Below are positions 31,320-36,023 of a DNA stretch of 36,023 bases, in pieces. Position 1 is the stretch's first letter. Each line of letters opens with the position of its first letter. Origin of the DNA: Temnopleurus reevesii (Eukaryota > Echinodermata > Echinoidea > Temnopleuroida > Temnopleuridae); contig BQKZ01000918.1 in NCBI GenBank assembly GCA_036244855.1, positions 1 through 36,023 on the forward strand, in the 5' to 3' direction. The position numbers and the translations under genes are program-made. The notes under the pieces were generated by a model. That model was not told where the DNA came from, searched no databases, and saw only the letters and a list, made by a program, of their open reading frames with translations.

Positions 31320-31545
31320 CCGAAAACAATGCTGGCATCATAATTTCTTGCCCAATGTGAATGCCCTTGTAAAATTGAACCACCTGCACCGGTCAGTCTC
31401 AACTGATGCGGTACTGATTAACCAGTTACCATGGCAACCCCATCTCGCGAGGGTGGAATGCTTTTTCAGAGAACAAAGATAAGAGGACTCGCCAGTACTC
31501 GCCTCCTTCCCGCGATGCATAGATAATCGCATTATTGCCACCTTG
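31320..31545. promoter_or_regulatory. Motif-dense island, candidate promoter or enhancer
   Basis: Immediately after the CT tract, composition becomes balanced and CpG more frequent. Visible sites are an E-box CACCTG (31381-31386), a perfect X-box GTTACCATGGCAAC (31425-31438), a TCTCGCGAG palindrome (31443-31451), a Sox-like AACAAAG (31472-31478) overlapping a GATA site AGATAAG (31477-31483). Five motif classes in about 100 bases is more than the rest of the window shows. No exon was seen next to it. Confidence 0.35.
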
Positions 31546-32584
31546 GTGTATTAACGGAATATGACAAATATCATGACTAATATTTTCTTTGCCTTTTTAA
31601 TATGCTTATGATGCCTTCATGAAGCATCTGCACACTCTAATGTGTTTGCACATAGACATTTTTTTCTGAGAAAACAGATGTGTTTTCTTTTTATTATTTA
31701 CTATATCGATCATTGCTACTTATAAAAACCTAATTAAATGTTTCATCCATGGACTTCATTTATGTCTAAATAAAACAGAAAAAATAATCAGTGCTCCTTT
31801 ACATGAATTGCTTATTATCGTTAACACCAATATTTTAGCTTACATTAACTTTTTAGAAAATTCAGACCTATTGACGTTTTAGCGGGTTTAATTTTCATGT
31901 TTTGGAAGATCATCGTACCTCTATGCGGATTCTAATTTTAGTGGAAATTTTTGCCAATTCATAGGAGCGAAAATAATAATACTAAAGCACGTTCAAACAT
32001 TTCCGCTCATGGCCAGAGTAAGGGCAAACCGAAATGTGGAATTGCATTTTTTTTATTAAAAACCAAGAGTGGTATATTTTTCCAAGGTTAATCATTCACA
32101 TGCTATTACAGATGTCCCGCTAATTTGAAACACCTATTCCTCAAGTCTTCAGGACTATTAATATGACAGTCTGCTTTTATTGATTCATAAACCATTTTAT
32201 ATTGGCTAGTATGACTCATGCTTGATTGGAGGTGATATATCCATGATTGGATAAAGGAGACCGAAATACTCATTTGCGTAAAGTGTATCTAGGATTTTTT
32301 TGTCAGGGGAGGGGTGGGAGGCTCTTTGGTTTTTGCACCCTTTGGTTTTTATTAACAAAAGTGAGAAAAATGTCAAAAGTAACCATGCTCTCAGCCCTCA
32401 CTAGTAATGAAAACCTTGAATTCATATGAAAATCTACATCATGCATATTTTCTGTAACGATTGGCATCTCTGTGTTAAATACATACTATCCCATTGATAG
32501 TACTAATATATGTGTGCTAAACATTATGCCTAACAGGCTGCAAACAGTGCTAGCCGTGATAGTAGGTTTCTATGCATAATTGAT
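31546..32584. other. Non-coding stretch, nothing recognised
   Basis: AT-rich. No repeat unit, terminal inverted repeat or coding signal was identified. Confidence 0.4.
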
Positions 32585-33295
32585 TGATTACATTAGGGAT
32601 GTTCTAAATGTCATGTACCGGCTTAACACCAACCAGAAATTGAAGACTGCAAACGATACGAGGGAAGACATTATTTTTACATACTTAAAGCATGTTTAGG
32701 ATAATTCATGAAAAGAGGAGAACAAAATGTGGAATTGATATGTTGAAGGAAAAGGTCACGATTACATTAGGGATGCTCCAAATTTCATTTACCATATTAA
32801 CTCCAACCAGAAACATATCACTGGAGAGTACAAATGATGTGAGATAAGACATTATTTTAACATATTCAAGCATGTACAGGGTAAACATCAGATGGGGGAA
32901 AATATGTTGAATTGATATATTGACGGAAAAGGACATGATTACATTCGGGATGCTTTAAATGTCATGTACATGTACCGTCTTGACACCAACCAGAAATGTA
33001 TACTCTCAGACGGCAAACGATGGAAGGGAAGACATTATTTTAACATCTTCAAGCATGTATAGGATAATTCATGAAAAAAGGAGGAAAATATGTAATTGAT
33101 ATGTTGAAGGAAAAGGACATGATTATATTAGGGATACTCTGAATGTTATGTAACAACTCAACCAGAAACATATCAGTGAAGACTTCAAACGGTAAAGGGA
33201 AGACATTATTTTATCATCTTCAAGCATATAGGATAAACCATCAAAAATGGGGAAAATGTGGAATTGATATGTTGAATGAAAAGGACATGATTATA
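32585..33295. repeat. Four and a fraction tandem copies of a ~176-bp unit
   Basis: Units begin at GATTA(C/T)ATTAGGGATG or variants at 32585, 32760, 32937 and 33121, with a fifth start at 33289. Shared words are AATGTCATGTA, CAACCAGAAA, GGGAAGACATTATTTTA, TCAAGCATGTA, GAATTGATATGTTGAAGGA and AAAAGGACATGATTA. Periods are 175, 177, 184 and 168. Confidence 0.9.
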
Positions 33296-33362
33296 TACAT
33301 GTATATCTTGGGTGTCCCCTATTTCCTCTGTAAACTGTATGTATCAATGTAAGACCACGAAA

Positions 33363-33670
33363 ACAAAATTCTTTGGTTGCCCAAGAAAGCCATATTTTTT
33401 CTATAAATATCGGTCTATCGGAAAGGGATATTTTTTTTAAATTTATATTTAGGTTTGCCTATATTTCATTTGAAAAATTGGAAGTCCCCCAAATGAAAGT
33501 ATTCCCCACCCGTATATACAACTGGCTATTGCTGTCATTTGAAAGATTATTGCTATGGGGCCAAGAAACTACTGCAAATTACTTTTTAATACCATACTTC
33601 ATTTGTGAATGAAAAGCGAAAAAAAAAATCAGAGGGTCAGACATTGGAGGGCAACCGAATTTTTTTTTGT
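33363..33670. mobile_element. Family A element with both inverted ends, copy 4
   Basis: The left end is AAAATTCTTTGGTTGCCC. The right end is GGGCAACCGAATTTTTTTTT, its inverted partner. On the minus strand the right part also reads CTGACCCTCTGA followed by a T-run and CGCTTTTCA, as in copy 1. This copy gives the clearest evidence that family A is a terminal-inverted-repeat element of about 300 bases. Confidence 0.55.
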
Positions 33671-33689
33671 AGGGCTAAGTGTAATTGCT

Positions 33690-34200
33690 TTTGCATGTTC
33701 TCAAGGGATGCGTTATATTAGCGAAGAAGATGTAGTTATTATTGTGATGTCTGTGTCATGAATTGGAAATGAAAGCTGCGATATTTGGTATGATGGGAAT
33801 ATGATGGCAATATGATGAGAATATGATGATCGCAAGAATCGTGGCTATAAGCTGTCCACTTTCATCTATTTCAACTGACTTTGCAGCCCCTTTCTCTCTC
33901 TATTGATTTTTTTTTCAAAATGAATGAAAATGCAGAAAGTTACACCACCATTTTGTTGTTCAAATTGTGCTTCAATATTGTAGTGTTTGATACTGTATTA
34001 ATAGCATTAGGTAATTTAAGTTTGTTTTGCATTTATTGTCAATGCTTTTCACAAGTTGATGGGTTGTGTAACAATATCTCATAGATAATCAAACTGCATT
34101 TTTGTGAAAAAATGCAATATTATAATGCCTTCTGTCAATTTAGCTCCAAAAATAGAGATATGTACAGCAAGTGTTTATTTTATAATTGAGACATGTATAT
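33690..34200. other. Non-coding stretch
   Basis: Contains a short TGATGGGAATATGATGGCAA repeat-like patch near 33791-33826 (three ATATGATG words). Nothing else is recognised. Confidence 0.4.
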
Positions 34201-34719
34201 TTAAAGCCCATGTATAGTTTTGGTAAAGATGAAAGAAATGTGAATTTTGGGGATATTTATCATGACATATAGTTTCTATACACATTTCAAGACCATAGCA
34301 TATTTTTCTAAGAGCGAATTCTTTTGAAAATTTGAATTTGACCGTTAAATCGTATTTAGCCCCCTCTCTTGGTTACAACAATATTTAGCTTCTAATCGGG
34401 CATATACAAAATTATTTTAAAGTTTTGATTAAAGCACGCTAAAAAGGAATACATAAAGAATAAAGTCTGAAATTTTCATCCAATTCTGTGCATGAGAAGC
34501 TGTCCTTTATCAAGAAAGAAAATACTGAATTAGCGTCGGGGGCTACGACGCTGAAATATTTTGCACACTTTAGGTTATAACTTTTCCAAACCTTGGTCAT
34601 TTTCCGCACAATCTTTTGTACAATATGTTAATGATATCATGTTTCATTTTATATAGAATTGAAGACAAAATTCGGCGATAAAAATATTCGCTTTTACCAA
34701 AACTGTATTTGGGCTTTAA
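34201..34719. mobile_element. 519-bp TTAA-flanked element with 27-bp inverted ends
   Basis: The left end reads TTAAAGCCCATGTATAGTTT then TGGTAAA. The right end reads TTTACCAAAACTGTATTTGG then GCTTTAA. The ends are complementary over about 27 bases with three mismatches. Both terminal four bases are TTAA, as expected for piggyBac-type insertion, which duplicates TTAA. There is no transposase frame, so it is non-autonomous. Kolobok elements also use TTAA and cannot be excluded. Confidence 0.65.
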
Positions 34720-35190
34720 TACAAGACTCAATTACATTTCGAACATTTATATTGACAGGGATTTTGAAACTCCATATTTCTCAAATGCATAAAAGTATTA
34801 ATAATAATGATGGTTTTCATCTTTTATAACATCCTTATCTAATTAATGATCTGGATGCCTGGGTCTTTAATAATGCACATTTATGACTACTAAGTGCAGA
34901 AGGGGATGATTTTTCTGCTGTCGTCTTGGAAATTATCCATGTTGAATTAACCCCTGTGAGTCATCTATGGCAAAGACCTCATTCATTTATCTTCCAACGC
35001 TTCGCAAGCTCTGAGCCTTCCTTTTTTCTTTACCCTTTTACTTCATCCTTTTCCCTTTAAAATGTCTTAAGATCGATCTTAAGTTTCCTCTTCCCCACAT
35101 AATTATTGGTTGCTTCTTTTTATTCGCTCCCACCTGCTTTCAATATCTTCCCCTTGACTGTACGCAGGTTTACCCCAGGATAAAGATTAG
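34720..35190. other. Non-coding stretch, nothing recognised
   Basis: Contains a GATCGATC-containing palindrome, CTTAAGATCGATCTTAAG (about 35066-35083). Otherwise AT- and CT-rich. Confidence 0.4.
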
Positions 35191-35420
35191 AAGAAAAAAA
35201 TTGTTTGGGTGCCCTCAACCGCACGATCCTCTGGAATTGCCTGACGTGTACTTTTTGTTTAATAACTTTTCACTTAAATTTAAAAATAAATAAGTAATAA
35301 TAAATTAATTAGTAAATCTCAGTCAAATCAAAATCATTTCAGATCTTTTTTTTTTTTTGGGGGGGGGGGGGCTTTTCACTATCTTAACCTGCTTTTCATG
35401 TGAAATAGTTTTCTAAAACC
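35191..35420 (+). mobile_element. Family A element, copy 5, partial
   Basis: The left end reads AAAAAAATTGTTTGGGTGCCC then TCAACC, as in copy 1, followed by ATCCTCTGGA and AACTTTTCACTT. A T-run joined to a 13-base G run lies at 35346-35371. The right end is not found. Confidence 0.5.
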
Positions 35421-35493
35421 AGACTTTATATATTTTTTTTACATCGTTAGAAATAAGGGAAGGTTGAAACTACTGAATTTGATTCAGCCAAGT

Positions 35494-35545
35494 GATTAGA
35501 ATAATTAAAATCATAATGATTAGAATGATTAAAATCATAATGATT
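35494..35545. repeat. Two copies of a 24-bp unit
   Basis: GATTAGAATAATTAAAATCA, then TAAT, is repeated directly with one change, followed by GATT. Confidence 0.85.
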
Positions 35546-35985
35546 TATCATTCAAAATTTTGGGCCATTATTCCACATTTGAATTTTTCTGTGAGGATAC
35601 ATTAAGCTGAAATATTGTTTTAATGAATCTGTTTTTACTGCAATTGTTACTCCACATTTCTACATATGACATAAAACATGAAGTCTGTTGATGAGACTAT
35701 CCTCATGCTGTGAATAGTGATGATAAATATGCAATTTGTATGACAAATGTACCCGGCCTAATGTGCTACAAAGCAGCTCAAGTGAAGAGCATGTGCGTGC
35801 GTGCAATGATTCATCCATTTGCCGCTGATTGTAATGACCTCATTGATGACATCATCGAATTTGCCTTGATTCGACCAAAAGTGACCGGAAACTGTCAACC
35901 CTCCCCTATTTCGAGTGATGTATGCCCTTCGAGATGTCTCATTTTTATTCCTATTTATTTGTTGACAGTTTTTCTCATCTTCTTC
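35546..35985. other. Non-coding stretch with a more balanced patch
   Basis: Positions 35745-35935 have few homopolymers, with a CRE/AP-1-like TGATGACATCATCG word at 35843-35856 and an ETS-like CCGGAAAC near 35885. This may be a regulatory element. No gene was seen. Confidence 0.25.

Positions 35986-35988
<3 letters not shown>

Positions 35989-36023
<35 letters not shown>
35989..36023. repeat. (CT)n microsatellite at window end
   Basis: A CT dinucleotide run that reaches almost the last base of the window, so its full length is unknown. Confidence 0.95.

Noticed and set aside
30754..31482. 242-codon Ser/Leu-rich open frame, the longest in the window
   Set aside because: It follows the CT microsatellite; overlapping frames are equally open and equally low-complexity.

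Overview
The window looks like nuclear DNA from a marine invertebrate, most probably an echinoderm such as a sea urchin. The reasons are indirect. It is AT-rich and almost free of long open reading frames. It is crowded with short non-autonomous transposons, low-copy tandem repeats, ATG/ATC/TTA/CT microsatellites and poly-G/poly-C runs, and it is rich in ACATGTAC-like words. Two tRNA-derived SINE-like copies end in a ...GCGCTATATAAATTGCAT-type tail. No rRNA, tRNA gene, CRISPR array, phage or bacterial-style operon is visible. The species assignment is an inference.

Coding content is minimal. Two candidate first exons can be argued. One is on the plus strand: a leader plus nine codons (MPGRQPYKQ) at 2341-2367 ending in CAG|GTATGT, with an in-frame stop just upstream. 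The other is on the minus strand at 17152-16951: 67 codons ending at G|GTAAGA, with an RFX X-box-like motif about 50 bases upstream of its ATG. Neither product is recognised. The rest reads as intronic or intergenic DNA.

Layout. 1-3.3 kb: homopolymer runs, a short TIR element (family A), the plus-strand candidate exon, a second family A copy and a GC-rich repeat. 3.4-9.5 kb: 147-bp and 141-bp tandem repeats, a 0.5 kb TIR element, a family B element carrying a nested palindromic MITE, and a 131-bp hairpin MITE. 10.16-12.74 kb: a 1.3 kb sequence present twice with a single N exactly at the junction, which may be an assembly join. 13-18 kb: SINE-like tail, 166-bp repeat, long ATG microsatellite, 273-bp and 149-bp tandem repeats, and the minus-strand candidate exon. 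18.7-20.5 kb: a 1.83 kb transposon with perfect 14-bp ends, a 5-bp target duplication and GC-rich subterminal repeats. 20.7-26.4 kb: an array of about ten ~83-bp units, a 22-bp perfect inverted repeat, 191-bp and 304-bp tandem repeats and a small GC-rich MITE. 27.2-31.3 kb: a C-rich tract, an inverted family B copy next to a family B element whose internal module is amplified sixfold, then a CT-rich tract followed by a motif-dense island. 31.5-36 kb: 176-bp tandem repeats, family A copies, a TTAA-flanked 519-bp element and a terminal CT microsatellite.

The main theme is modular small transposons. Family B (ends near GGTTYACTAATAGATGC) occurs as complete, inverted, truncated, nested and internally amplified forms within one 36 kb window. 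No multi-gene system was found.
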